Shown here: one piece after another, positions 54,636-62,583 of the stretch
Position numbering within the stretch: the first letter of the stretch is position 1
How the letters are laid out: the number at the start of each line of letters is the position of its first letter
Origin: Tenacibaculum sp. 190524A02b
Lineage (GTDB): Bacteria; Bacteroidota; Bacteroidia; Flavobacteriales; Flavobacteriaceae
DNA: 64,000 bases
NCBI RefSeq assembly: GCF_964036645.1
Contig: NZ_OZ038525.1
Span: 62,001 to 126,000, forward strand
Direction: 5' to 3'
Translations under genes and position numbers: made by a program
Notes under the pieces: model-generated
Told to the model about the DNA's origin: nothing
The model's database searches: none
Seen by the model: the letters and a program-made list of their open reading frames with translations, nothing else

Positions 54636-55832
54636 ATGAAAAAAAAATTAGTCCAACTTACAAAGACTTTTATCGCAATTATTTTGCTAACTTCTTGTAA
54701 TAATCAAGATACGGATAAGTTAGCTCTATCACAAGAAAAAAAGTACGTGGTAAAAGAAGCTTTAGCAAAAGAAATAGCTTTAAAAATGTTAAAAGAAGAA
54801 GGTAAAAATGTTGTTGCAGAAAAAGAGTTAGAAGTAACTTCTGTTAAAGATGTGAATCACGATCCGTATTTTCATATTGTAAATGAGAAAAAAGGAAAAT
54901 CTTTTGTCATTGTTTCTGGAGATAAAAGGTTAGAACCTGTGTTAGCTTTTGGTGATGAGAAGTTTGACTTTGAAAATGCTTCTGAGCAATTAAAATTTTG
55001 GATGAAAGGATATGCTAATAAAATTGATTTCATCCGAAAAGATAAGGAAGTTGTAGCGTCAAAAGAAATTACTTCTTTTAATCAAAAAGTAGCAAATATT
55101 GGAGCATTCACAAGTTCAAAATTAGTTTCAAAGCAACAAAGAAAAGAAACAGAGTTTGTAAGACAATTAACTTTAACAAGATGGGGACAAAGATGTGTGT
55201 ATAATAGTTATGCACCAACCAAGGAAGAAGTTGGCTGTGATACCAATGCTAGTTTACCTTGTGGTAGAGCATATACAGGATGTGTAGCTACGTGTTTAGC
55301 ACAAGTAGTAAATTATTATAAGTCTATGGACGCGTATGATTATACAGCTTTAAACTATGAATACACTGATGCAGACTTAGGAACTAAAAATGGAAATGAA
55401 GTAGGAAAACTAATAAAGGAAGTAGCAGATATTATGGATATGAAATATACCTGTAACGGATCAGTATCCTATTCAAGTGACATGTTAAAAAAGGACGTAA
55501 GAGAAAGGTTAGGTTTTGATGAGCAATTAAAATCTAAGAGATTAAATACCATGGAAATTGATGAGATTTATAATGAATTAAAAGAAGGAAACCCAATGGT
55601 AATTTCAGGAAAAGATTACAACAATGGTAGAAGAGTAGGGCATTTATGGGTAGTTGATGGTTTTTTACGTTATTATGCAGCTAAAGAAGAAAATGACCAA
55701 GTATATTTACACTTTAACTTAGGATGGAGTGGTAGTAGTAATGGTTGGTATTTATATAATGATTTTAATTTAGGAAGTTACAATTTGAATCATTACGTAA
55801 CCATGTATTATAATTTTAGAAAGAGTAATTAA
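54636..55832 (+). CDS. C10-family (streptopain-like) cysteine protease, lipoprotein
   Basis: The 398-residue precursor begins with a lipoprotein signal (IILLTSC, Cys21). Residues 30-150 form a propeptide-like inhibitor domain (FVIVSGDKRLEPVLAFGDE) typical of C10 proteases and Spi inhibitors. The catalytic part has Cys in TGCVATCLAQVVNYY, His in RVGHLWVVDGF and the Trp motif FNLGWSGSSNGWY, so the site is complete. Extra Cys residues (GCDTNASLPCG) may form disulfides. A TACATTTG box at 54591 may be its promoter. It is probably displayed on the outer membrane and may degrade external or host protein. Confidence 0.9.
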   Translation: MKKKLVQLTKTFIAIILLTSCNNQDTDKLALSQEKKYVVKEALAKEIALKMLKEEGKNVVAEKELEVTSVKDVNHDPYFHIVNEKKGKSFVIVSGDKRLEPVLAFGDEKFDFENASEQLKFWMKGYANKIDFIRKDKEVVASKEITSFNQKVANIGAFTSSKLVSKQQRKETEFVRQLTLTRWGQRCVYNSYAPTKEEVGCDTNASLPCGRAYTGCVATCLAQVVNYYKSMDAYDYTALNYEYTDADLGTKNGNEVGKLIKEVADIMDMKYTCNGSVSYSSDMLKKDVRERLGFDEQLKSKRLNTMEIDEIYNELKEGNPMVISGKDYNNGRRVGHLWVVDGFLRYYAAKEENDQVYLHFNLGWSGSSNGWYLYNDFNLGSYNLNHYVTMYYNFRKSN

Positions 55833-55862
55833 TAAATCTTTCTGTTTAATTTTTGCAATTGT

Positions 55863-55895
55863 AGTCCAGGTTATTTTTATAGCCTGGATTTTTTT
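55863..55895 (+). terminator. Terminator of the C10 protease gene
   Basis: TCCAGG and CCTGGA pair around 12 bases, followed by seven T. It overlaps the 3' end of the convergent HAD gene. Confidence 0.8.
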
Positions 55896-56332
55896 ATAGC
55901 TTCAGAAAGCGCTTCATTATTGAAACCTTTTAAGAATTGTGTTAGCACTAATTGATTTTTATAAGGAATAGCATTTAAGGACTTATCATCATCAATAATT
56001 AAAAAATCATTAAGGTTAAAATCATTTATAAAGTTGATGATTTCATCTTTTCTAGATGTACAGTTTTTATATACAGGAAGAAAACCTTTGATGGGTTGAA
56101 TAATTCCTCTATTAATAAAAATCTGATTAAATTCAGTTAATGTTTTTGTAGTTCTACGAGTAGAACTTAACCAAATATCGAATGTTTTTAGAGTTAAGAG
56201 TTTATTAAGGTTAGTTACGCAATTAATGTTAAATTGTGAATAACCATCTGTATGTATTACATCAGCCTTCCATGGTGGTGTAGTAATAAGTACACCATCT
56301 AAATCTAAGATTAATATGGTTTTAGGTTTCAT
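55877..56332 (-). CDS. Small HAD-like hydrolase
   Basis: The 151 residues show the HAD motifs: ILDLDGVLIT (motif I, DLD), WLSSTRR (motif II) and FLIIDDDKSL (motif IV). The cap is very short, as in the HAD domains linked to RNA repair or to polynucleotide phosphatase-like proteins. The substrate is unknown. The next gene upstream on this strand ends 3 bases before its start. Confidence 0.8.
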   Translation of the reverse strand: MKPKTILILDLDGVLITTPPWKADVIHTDGYSQFNINCVTNLNKLLTLKTFDIWLSSTRRTTKTLTEFNQIFINRGIIQPIKGFLPVYKNCTSRKDEIINFINDFNLNDFLIIDDDKSLNAIPYKNQLVLTQFLKGFNNEALSEAIKKSRL

Positions 56333-56335
56333 TAA

Positions 56336-56608
56336 TTATTTCGAGATGATTAAGGGTAGCTTGTCGGCAGTAATTACTCTATTGGTATAAGAATTAACGG
56401 TTAACCTTATATTCTTTTCATTATTTGTGATATAAATATTTTTGCCTTTTTTAACAAAATAAGATTCGTCAGTTTCTAATAGAATTGTAGAAACTAAAGT
56501 CTCAATTTCCTGTTTTGAAAGCGCTAAGCTTAATTTTTTATTTATTCTATTATAAACAAGTTCAGTGTAACAAATTTTATTTAAAATCTCTTTTTTATAA
56601 TCGCTCAT
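56336..56608 (-). CDS. DUF3781 protein
   Basis: The 90 residues match the DUF3781 pattern: YTELVYNRINKKL, ILLETDESYFVKKGKNIYI and NSYTNRVITADKL. Members are small proteins of unknown function, often next to other accessory genes. It precedes the HAD gene by three bases on the minus strand and probably shares its transcript. Confidence 0.82.
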   Translation of the reverse strand: MSDYKKEILNKICYTELVYNRINKKLSLALSKQEIETLVSTILLETDESYFVKKGKNIYITNNEKNIRLTVNSYTNRVITADKLPLIISK

Positions 56609-56797
56609 TTGTTTTGTAGGTAAATATAGAGGTTAGTTTTTTCAAAAATGAGCAGCCTTTTCTTTTTTAATAGTATTATTTTCAATGTATAATAAGTCTT
56701 TAATAGGATTAAATCTGTTTTTGTTATTCTCATTAATGCTACTAGCAAATACTGTCTATAGTCACTAAATATGTTAAAAGTATAGGAACTTAGGTTT

Positions 56798-57193
56798 TTA
56801 TTTTCCATAAATCAACTCAGTATAATTTTTGGCATTCATCAAATCAGATTTCCATTTTTCAGTATGCTTTGTAGGTTTTAAGTCAGAGATACGCTCAAGT
56901 AAATAATTTCTCAACTGATTAACAGTCCAATTTTCACCAGTTGTTTTGAAATGAATTTCACATTTCCATATATTAGGGATGAACCGTAACCAATTTCGCC
57001 ATTTGTCAGTCAATTCCTCTTTCCTAATTGCTTTAAAAATTTGGCCATTACAGTCAATGAATAATTTGTTTTTATACAACTCATTAAATATTGATTCTTT
57101 GTCGGTATAAATAAATTTATCGAAAATTATATAGTTGTTTATGTCTTCTGAATTCCATTTTTTAGTTGATATGTTAAGTAAAGGAAATACCAT
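56798..57193 (-). CDS. Hypothetical protein in a cassette-like unit
   Basis: From the ATG at 57193 there are 131 residues. A start 30 bases upstream is in frame but falls in the boundary element (GTTGTAGCTAA), so it is not used here. The protein is polar and Trp-rich (STKKWNSEDINNYI, TDKWRNWLRFIPNIWKC, TGENWTVNQLRNYL), the pattern of small accessory or immunity-like proteins. The end KNYTELIYGK resembles the start of the DUF3781 protein by chance or relation. Function unknown. Confidence 0.5.
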   Translation of the reverse strand: MVFPLLNISTKKWNSEDINNYIIFDKFIYTDKESIFNELYKNKLFIDCNGQIFKAIRKEELTDKWRNWLRFIPNIWKCEIHFKTTGENWTVNQLRNYLLERISDLKPTKHTEKWKSDLMNAKNYTELIYGK

Positions 57194-57207
57194 TTTTTTG
57201 AAATTAG

Positions 57208-57271
57208 CTACAACGCTGTGCATATGAATTGCTGAGGAGAAGTTTTTATGATTTTAAGTACTTTGTTGTAG
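57208..57271 (-). repeat. Short attC-like site, 64 bp, with complementary ends
   Basis: CTACAAC (57208-57214) and GTTGTAG (57265-57271) are perfect inverse copies 50 bases apart. They lie between the stop of the gene ending at 57281 and the start of the gene at 57193. Size and ends fit a minimal integron recombination site, but no inner stem is obvious. Confidence 0.45.
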
Positions 57272-57280
57272 TATTGTTTA

Positions 57281-57895
57281 TTACTTTAAATTCTCAAGGT
57301 CATCCTTAAAAATGATTTCAAACTTGTCTTTAATATCTGCTCTGTTTTTACCTATTAGATTACAAATGAACTCTCTAACTGTTAAGGTACTTGTGTCAAT
57401 AGGAGGTTTCTCATTTTTTAAATAATGACCAAATAGGTAATCAAAACCTGTAACAATTAACACTCCAATTAAAAAAAGAACCACAAAGAGTTTGGGATAA
57501 GCAAATGAGAAGAGCATATAGATTTCTTCTTTAGAAGCAATGACTAAGTAGGTAATCCATGGGAAAAGAAAGCAGCCTAACAGAAGTAAGTAATACAATG
57601 CCAATTTCTCATGCTCTTTAACTGGAAGCGGGAGTTGATTTTTTATTGTATTGTAAATTCTAAGTCTGTCATTAGTATTAATTTTTTTATCTAAAAATGA
57701 ATCAAGTAATAGTTCATTTTCAAATAGACCTTGTTTTTTTAGAGAATTTAAGATTCTTGATTTTAAAAATAAAAACGCAATATCATGACGTAAGATTATA
57801 TTACTACGAATGCTTTCTAATTTTTGCTCACTTACAGGAAAGCTAAAATTGTGTTTTTTTTCAAGTTCTTTACTATTTTCAGGATAAGTTCTCAT
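57281..57895 (-). CDS. Hypothetical membrane protein
   Basis: The 204 residues have a soluble N-terminal half (SFPVSEQKLESIRSNIILRHDIAFLFLK), then two transmembrane helices (about 98-122 and 132-152) and a soluble tail. No family recognised. Its upstream region resembles the right half of the long boundary elements at 61.5-63.9 kb, so it appears to be a cassette gene as well. Confidence 0.5.
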   Translation of the reverse strand: MRTYPENSKELEKKHNFSFPVSEQKLESIRSNIILRHDIAFLFLKSRILNSLKKQGLFENELLLDSFLDKKINTNDRLRIYNTIKNQLPLPVKEHEKLALYYLLLLGCFLFPWITYLVIASKEEIYMLFSFAYPKLFVVLFLIGVLIVTGFDYLFGHYLKNEKPPIDTSTLTVREFICNLIGKNRADIKDKFEIIFKDDLENLK

Positions 57896-57896
57896 T

Positions 57897-57955
57897 TAGT
57901 ATAAGATATGTAGGGTAGAGAATAAGTGTTGTATTTCGGTTTATTACTAAGTTAA
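57897..57955 (-). repeat. Truncated copy of the long boundary element
   Basis: On the minus strand TTAGTAATAAACCGAAATA followed by CTTATTCTCTACCCTACATA and TCTTATAC aligns with the element at 61501-61691 (TTAGTACCAATCCGAAACG, CTTATCACCTGCCCTACGTT, TCTTATAC). Only this end of the element is present, just before the start of the gene at 57895. Confidence 0.6.
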
Positions 57956-57966
57956 ATTTACACGTT

Positions 57967-58617
57967 TTATTTTATTTCAAATTCTCTTAAATCATTAAGA
58001 ACTAATTCGGCTCCATTATCAATTAATACTTTTTTGTTTTTCAATCCAATACCAATAAATTCTAAATTTAGATTTTTAGCAGTTAATAAGTCCCATAATC
58101 CATCTCCAACAGAAATAATTCTATCAAATTTTTCAACGTTGTAAAACTCTTTTGCTCTATGGATTGCGGTTAAAACGATCTCTTCTCTACTATAGATTTC
58201 GTCTGATGCAATTAATAACTCTTCGTTATAATCAATCTTTATAGAATTTAGTTTGTGTTTTGCAGGTCTTAAAAGTGAACCTGTAGCAAAGCAAATTCCA
58301 AATTCTGTGTTTTTTTCTATAGTATTAATTAACTCTTGAGCTCCTTTTATTTCTTCTATTTTTTCTGCCGAAATTTTTTCAGTCAACCCTTGTTCGAATT
58401 CAATTATTTTTGATTTTGAAAAAACATCACCTTTATCAGTTTCGTATATTTCTTTTGCAATAAAAGAATCAGTGTGATGTTTGAAAGTTTTGAATTCAGA
58501 ATTTATTCTACTCACACCAATTTTGTATAACATTTCAGTAAAAGCTTTTTGATGAATCTTCACACTATCAGTTAAAGTTCCATCAATATCAAATACTATT
58601 AAATTCTTTTTTTTCAC
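57967..58617 (-). CDS. HAD-family hydrolase, phosphoglycolate-phosphatase-like
   Basis: The 216 residues begin with a GTG start (MKKKNLIVFDIDGTLTDS). HAD motif I is FDIDGTLTDS, motif II is CFATGS, the motif III region is PAKHKL and motif IV is IISVGDGLWDLLTA. A helical cap follows motif I. The substrate is a small phosphate ester, not identified. Upstream lies GGAGCGTTACCCACAA, which looks like another boundary core (58637-58643). Confidence 0.83.
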   Translation of the reverse strand: MKKKNLIVFDIDGTLTDSVKIHQKAFTEMLYKIGVSRINSEFKTFKHHTDSFIAKEIYETDKGDVFSKSKIIEFEQGLTEKISAEKIEEIKGAQELINTIEKNTEFGICFATGSLLRPAKHKLNSIKIDYNEELLIASDEIYSREEIVLTAIHRAKEFYNVEKFDRIISVGDGLWDLLTAKNLNLEFIGIGLKNKKVLIDNGAELVLNDLREFEIK

Positions 58618-58697
58618 TTAATTAATTTTTAATTGTGGGTAACGCTCCAACTATATGGGTTAGTATGGGAATTAAAAGTAGTGAACTTTCAATTAAA

Positions 58698-60092
58698 TTA
58701 TTTAGCTAAAGCTTTTATTTTTTTAATCATTTTTTCAGCATTGGTATTTTTAGCATTTAACTCTAATGATTTTTTATAATTTTCTAAAGCTATACTGTAT
58801 TGTTTTTGGGTACAATACGCTTCGCCTAAACTGTCATATAAATTAGCATCTTTTGGAAATTCTGAAACGGCTAATTTAAATATGATTATACTTTCGTTTA
58901 TCTTTTTTTTCGATAATAAATCATAACCTAAACTATTGAGTGCATTTGGATCATCAAAATTATAAAGCTCATAATCATTTTGTTTTAGTTTATGGTAGAG
59001 CTTAACACCTTCATTAACATTTTTATGACAGGTTCTACGAATTTGTCTGTAAATAGATTTTTTAGGTAAACTAAACAATTTTCCTTTCATGATATTATGC
59101 ACAGATTTAATAATATTAAAGGATTGATTTTTATTGTTAGACATTAATAAAATACTCAAGTCGTCCTTTAATTCACTCATAAAAGCAGCTTCAAATTGAT
59201 AAGATTGTCCACCATGAAGATGCAGTGCCTTTTTAGCATCATAAGAACCTAAAATAGAACCTTTTTCTTGGAAAAATTGATTCACAGAAATTGTTTTAAA
59301 TGATGCGTCTGTAATTAATGTATTGTGACGTAAGGCTGTTATCCATTTGTTTAAATCATCAATTGTTACCCATAACCAACCTGTGCTTGGGTAAAATTCT
59401 CTAGCGTTTTCTTTATGAACATTAAAGCTTCGTGTTCTATTTGGATAATCAAAATCTATATCAAAAGCAGAGTGGTTCATTTTTAAAGGAGTGGTAATGT
59501 ATTTGTTTACAAATGCTTTAAACGTGTTTTTTGTAACGCTTTCAATAATTATTTTTTGAAGAAAAATACTATTGTTGTTATAATTATAATTGGTTCCTGG
59601 TTCAAATAATAAACCAGGTAATTGTTGTAAATCCTCTAAAATATCGTCATCATTTTTTACATTGGCATAATCAATTTGAGGAAGCCCAGCAACATAGTTT
59701 AGTAGGTGTTTAATAGTTACTTTTGTTGACCAATCTGGGAGTCCTAAATCAAATTTCGATAAGTTGTCGTTTAAACTTAACTCGCCTTTTTCTACTAACA
59801 TCAATATAGAAACTGCAACAAACTCTTTAGCAATTGAACCTGGATTAAAAATAGATTCTTTAGTGAGTTTGTTTTTCACTGTACCATCTGTGTAACCAAA
59901 CGATTTTTGATATACTAATGAGTCATTTCTAGTAACTAAAATATTACCATTAAAAATACCTTTTTCAAAACTGTATTGCATTAGTGAGTCTATAGTTGTG
60001 GTATACTTTTTAAAGGATTGTGCCTCTTGTTTTTTTGTGGAGTTACATCCTAGAATGGTTACAGAAAAAATGAGAATAATAAATCTGTTCAT
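58698..60092 (-). CDS. Serine hydrolase (beta-lactamase/PBP4-like) with C-terminal TPR
   Basis: The 464-residue lipoprotein (signal ending ILGC, Cys16) has the class C beta-lactamase-type catalytic domain: SxxK in NPGSIAKEF, YxN in YNYNNNSIF and a LHGGQSYQF segment in the place of the KTG motif. C-terminal TPR-like repeats follow (NLYDSLGEAYCTQKQYSIALENYKKSLELN). It probably acts on peptides or esters in the periplasm; beta-lactam resistance is not implied. The fusion with TPR is common in Bacteroidota. Confidence 0.86.
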   Translation of the reverse strand: MNRFIILIFSVTILGCNSTKKQEAQSFKKYTTTIDSLMQYSFEKGIFNGNILVTRNDSLVYQKSFGYTDGTVKNKLTKESIFNPGSIAKEFVAVSILMLVEKGELSLNDNLSKFDLGLPDWSTKVTIKHLLNYVAGLPQIDYANVKNDDDILEDLQQLPGLLFEPGTNYNYNNNSIFLQKIIIESVTKNTFKAFVNKYITTPLKMNHSAFDIDFDYPNRTRSFNVHKENAREFYPSTGWLWVTIDDLNKWITALRHNTLITDASFKTISVNQFFQEKGSILGSYDAKKALHLHGGQSYQFEAAFMSELKDDLSILLMSNNKNQSFNIIKSVHNIMKGKLFSLPKKSIYRQIRRTCHKNVNEGVKLYHKLKQNDYELYNFDDPNALNSLGYDLLSKKKINESIIIFKLAVSEFPKDANLYDSLGEAYCTQKQYSIALENYKKSLELNAKNTNAEKMIKKIKALAK

Positions 60093-60247
60093 TATTTTGA
60101 TTAATTAATTTTTATAATCAAAGGACAAATTGATTTTAAAATTGTTACAGCTTTTCTTGATTGGTTACACTAGTTTCAGCTAAGGAGTTGTTGTGTTTAG
60201 TTTTATCAAGCCATAAAATTCATAAGTAATGTTTTACAACCATTTAT

Positions 60248-60781
60248 TTAGTTAATTTTTAAGTTTAGTATATATTGTTTTATGATATATTTAAGTTCAC
60301 AAACATCTTTTTTAGTTGGTTTTCTGTCAGCAACTAAGTAAAACATCCAAACCCAAGGATTATCTTTAGTTTCAAAATGAAATGTATACTTATGAAGTAA
60401 TTTCTCTTTATACATTCCCTTCAGGGGATTTAAAATTACAATTTCTTGGTTTTCTATATAATCTATTCCTACAAAGCTAGGATCTTTCTTTTTGATTTCA
60501 ATCTCGTCACCTTGGACATCATAAGCTGAGTTTCCCTTTAATCTGAATATGGAAGATTTAGGTGTTTTATAGATATGTAAATTATTATTATCACCCTCAA
60601 ATTTACCCTTCCATTTTTTAGGCAATTTTAAAGTGAAATTTCTAAGGTTATCAATTAAAGAAATGGAGTCCTTTATTAAATAACAATTACACTTTTTAAA
60701 GTCTTTAAAAACATTATTAGCTTGAGCATTACAAATTAATGATGTTAAAAAATAAAGTAATAGTTGAATTTTTATTTTCAT
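60248..60781 (-). CDS. Hypothetical exported protein
   Basis: The 177 residues have a signal peptide ending near CNAQA. The mature protein has LRNFTLKLPKKWKGKFEGDNNNLHIYKT and NPWVWMFYLVADRKPT, with a C-terminal helix. I recognise no family. Upstream GTTAGCG and CGCTACTACGCTTATAC resemble the end of the long boundary element, so this may be another cassette gene. Confidence 0.5.
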   Translation of the reverse strand: MKIKIQLLLYFLTSLICNAQANNVFKDFKKCNCYLIKDSISLIDNLRNFTLKLPKKWKGKFEGDNNNLHIYKTPKSSIFRLKGNSAYDVQGDEIEIKKKDPSFVGIDYIENQEIVILNPLKGMYKEKLLHKYTFHFETKDNPWVWMFYLVADRKPTKKDVCELKYIIKQYILNLKIN

Positions 60782-61105
60782 AGAATTAATGCTTTGTATA
60801 AGCGTAGTAGCGGAATTAAATACGCTAACTAATGTTTCCTATTACTACGATACTTGATAAAAATACAAAACTTCTTTTATGTTTAGTTATGCTTTTATCT
60901 TTCGTTCTAACTTTTCTAGTACTTGTGCCATAAAGCTCCCATCTTATTATATTTTTTTTAAACACCGCTCATTCATTAATTAGTTTTGAATTCAAATCAA
61001 AAGCAAATTATTCGATTAAATAGCTATTATCAGTTTTTGATATCAATGGTGGAACCCGAAAAGCCAATATAAAAGAGTAGGGATCTAAATTAATTTATTT
61101 CAATC
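60782..61105. other. Intergenic stretch between divergent genes
   Basis: These 324 bases hold no ORF. On the minus strand GTTAGCG...CGCTACTACGCTTATAC (about 60790-60830) looks like a partial boundary element. The remainder is AT-rich and probably contains the promoter of the gene at 61106. Confidence 0.3.
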
Positions 61106-61399
61106 ATGTCAACAAACACAATTTTTGGTACAATTTCAGCAGACGGTAATATAATATCAGGTTCAGGGTTTTCCGTTAAAAAACAATCAACGGGCAAGTA
61201 TTTAATTGATTTTAATGAGAATTTTTCTGAAATTCCTGCAATTGTAGGAAGTCAAACAGGGTATGGAGAAGGAGAAGGTCCCACAGATGTTATCGTTTTT
61301 CCGTTTTTGGAGAGAGGTTTCGCTACTGCCTTAACAGGTAATGGGGAATTCATTGCAAGTGATCGACAATTTTCTTTCATTGCTATTGGGAAGAAATAA
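61106..61399 (+). CDS. Small beta-sandwich protein, C1q/H-type-lectin-like module
   Basis: The 97-residue protein has no signal peptide. Its pattern GTISADGNIISGSGFSVKK, GKYLIDFNENFSEIPAIVGSQ and QFSFIAIGKK resembles the trimeric beta-sandwich modules found at the ends of collagen-like and phage tail proteins (C1q-like or H-type lectin). It stands alone here, with its own terminator. The assignment is by pattern only. Confidence 0.45.
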   Translation: MSTNTIFGTISADGNIISGSGFSVKKQSTGKYLIDFNENFSEIPAIVGSQTGYGEGEGPTDVIVFPFLERGFATALTGNGEFIASDRQFSFIAIGKK

Positions 61400-61411
61400 T
61401 GATCTTTTGAT

Positions 61412-61457
61412 ATAGAGGTGTTTAAGTTGTTTTTAAATGCCTCTATTCTTGTTTTTA
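61412..61457 (+). terminator. Intrinsic terminator
   Basis: ATAGAGGTGTTTAA and TTAAATGCCTCTAT form a 14-bp stem with two G-T pairs, followed by a T-rich run. It ends the small beta-sandwich gene. Confidence 0.8.
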
Positions 61458-61500
61458 ATTTATACACTTAATAAACAAGGATGAGGTATTGGATTATTGG

Positions 61501-61691
61501 GAGCAACGTTAAGTATAAGAAACGTAGGGCAGGTGATAAGCGATACGTTTCGGATTGGTACTAAGCCAAATATAAATATTTTGCTTTTATCATTTTTCGT
61601 AAATGCCAAATTTTATATTTGGTGACTTTATAAAAAACACAGACTTTCGATTGAGCCATAAATGCCCTATGTTTTTTATACCTTGTTACCA
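61501..61691 (-). repeat. Long boundary element R1 (191 bp), attC-like
   Basis: Ends GAGCAAC (61501-61507) and GTTACCA (61685-61691). Outer arms 61513-61530 and 61664-61681 pair over 18 bp with two G-T pairs, and a central hairpin CCAAATtttatATTTGG lies at 61606-61622. It begins six bases after the stop of the minus-strand gene ending at 61697. Confidence 0.75.
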
Positions 61692-61696
61692 ACTGA

Positions 61697-62374
61697 CTAT
61701 TTTGTGAATTCGATTATCGGAAAAGAAGATTTCCATACTTTTCCAATATCATCTTTACTCTTTGCAAAGAGTACATCAGTCAATTGACTTGCTTTTATTT
61801 TATTAAAAAACCTTTCTGAAATGTAGACCCCTGATGAGTAAAAGGGGATTTTGAACAGATCTATTTCTCTGTCAAATGAACTTTTAAAAACAATCTTTTT
61901 TGAGAGAAAAGAATAACTCTCAGGATATTTCAATTCCGCATTTTGTTTTATAAAATCTAATCGTTCTTGATGAGAATCAAGCTTTTTGAATTCCTTTTTT
62001 GATTTGGTTACCCATATTTCACTTTTATCAAAGTCAATCCACTCATAAAATCTTTCAAAGTTCTTTTTGTCAAATTTTAAATAGTTGTATTTATATTTTT
62101 TTGTAGTTGGAATTATATTAAATAACTTTTCTTTTCTCTTTACTGAAGCTGATAAAATAGAGTACTTCGGTAAGTTTAATTCTTTGAAAATATTTAGAGC
62201 TTTATTATTTAAAACATATCCATTAAAATGTGTAGAAAAAAGGATGTCATTCAAATTATTAAACTTATCTCCATCATACATTTCACATACTAATATTTTA
62301 GTATTTCCTTTTTCAACTTCTATTTCGTATTCTAAAGCTCCAGAATCATTAAGATGAAAAGTATAGTAGGTCAT
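61697..62374 (-). CDS. Hypothetical, immunity-protein-like cassette gene
   Basis: From the ATG at 62374 the product has 225 residues. A longer in-frame reading to 62461 runs through element R2 and is not used. The protein is acidic and lysine-rich with SEIWVTKSKKEFKKLDSHQERLDFIKQN and ends AKSKDDIGKVWKSSFPIIEF. The layout (short strands, late 'F..K.P.Y.S..Y.S' segment) recalls immunity proteins of the Imm11/DUF1629 kind, but this is a weak impression. It is the only gene between elements R1 and R2. Confidence 0.5.
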   Translation of the reverse strand: MTYYTFHLNDSGALEYEIEVEKGNTKILVCEMYDGDKFNNLNDILFSTHFNGYVLNNKALNIFKELNLPKYSILSASVKRKEKLFNIIPTTKKYKYNYLKFDKKNFERFYEWIDFDKSEIWVTKSKKEFKKLDSHQERLDFIKQNAELKYPESYSFLSKKIVFKSSFDREIDLFKIPFYSSGVYISERFFNKIKASQLTDVLFAKSKDDIGKVWKSSFPIIEFTK

Positions 62375-62385
62375 TTTTGCCTTGT

Positions 62386-62583
62386 TGCCAACGGCTTCGG
62401 CTATGATTAGTGCGGAAATAGGGAAGCGGAGGCTTTCAGATTCAGCACTAAGACGAAGCATTTTGTTTGCTTTTATTTTTTTCTATTCAAAAGTCAAATC
62501 AAAATGATTTTACGACTTTATAAAAATACACTAAACTTTGGATTAAAAACTAAAACCCGTATTAATCATAGCCAATGTTACTT
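62386..62583 (-). repeat. Long boundary element R2 (198 bp), attC-like
   Basis: Ends TGCCAAC (62386-62392) and GTTACTT (62577-62583); the latter overlaps the stop codon of the next gene. Outer arms 62399-62415 and 62557-62573 pair over 17 bp with two G-T pairs, and a central hairpin AAATCaaaatGATTT lies at 62496-62510. Confidence 0.75.

Noticed and set aside
56605..56808. 67-residue minus-strand frame between the DUF3781 gene and the hypothetical gene at 56798
   Set aside because: AT-rich, Leu/Ile/Lys-biased sequence that overlaps the end of the upstream gene; no recognisable features. Probably non-coding or a remnant.
57967..58617. Beta-phosphoglucomutase or phosphoglycolate phosphatase by name
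   Set aside because: HAD motifs are clear, but substrate-deciding cap residues cannot be read with confidence.
62375..62461. N-terminal extension of the cassette gene to an ATG at 62461
   Set aside because: The extra 29 codons fall inside boundary element R2, whose sequence is conserved as DNA, not as protein.
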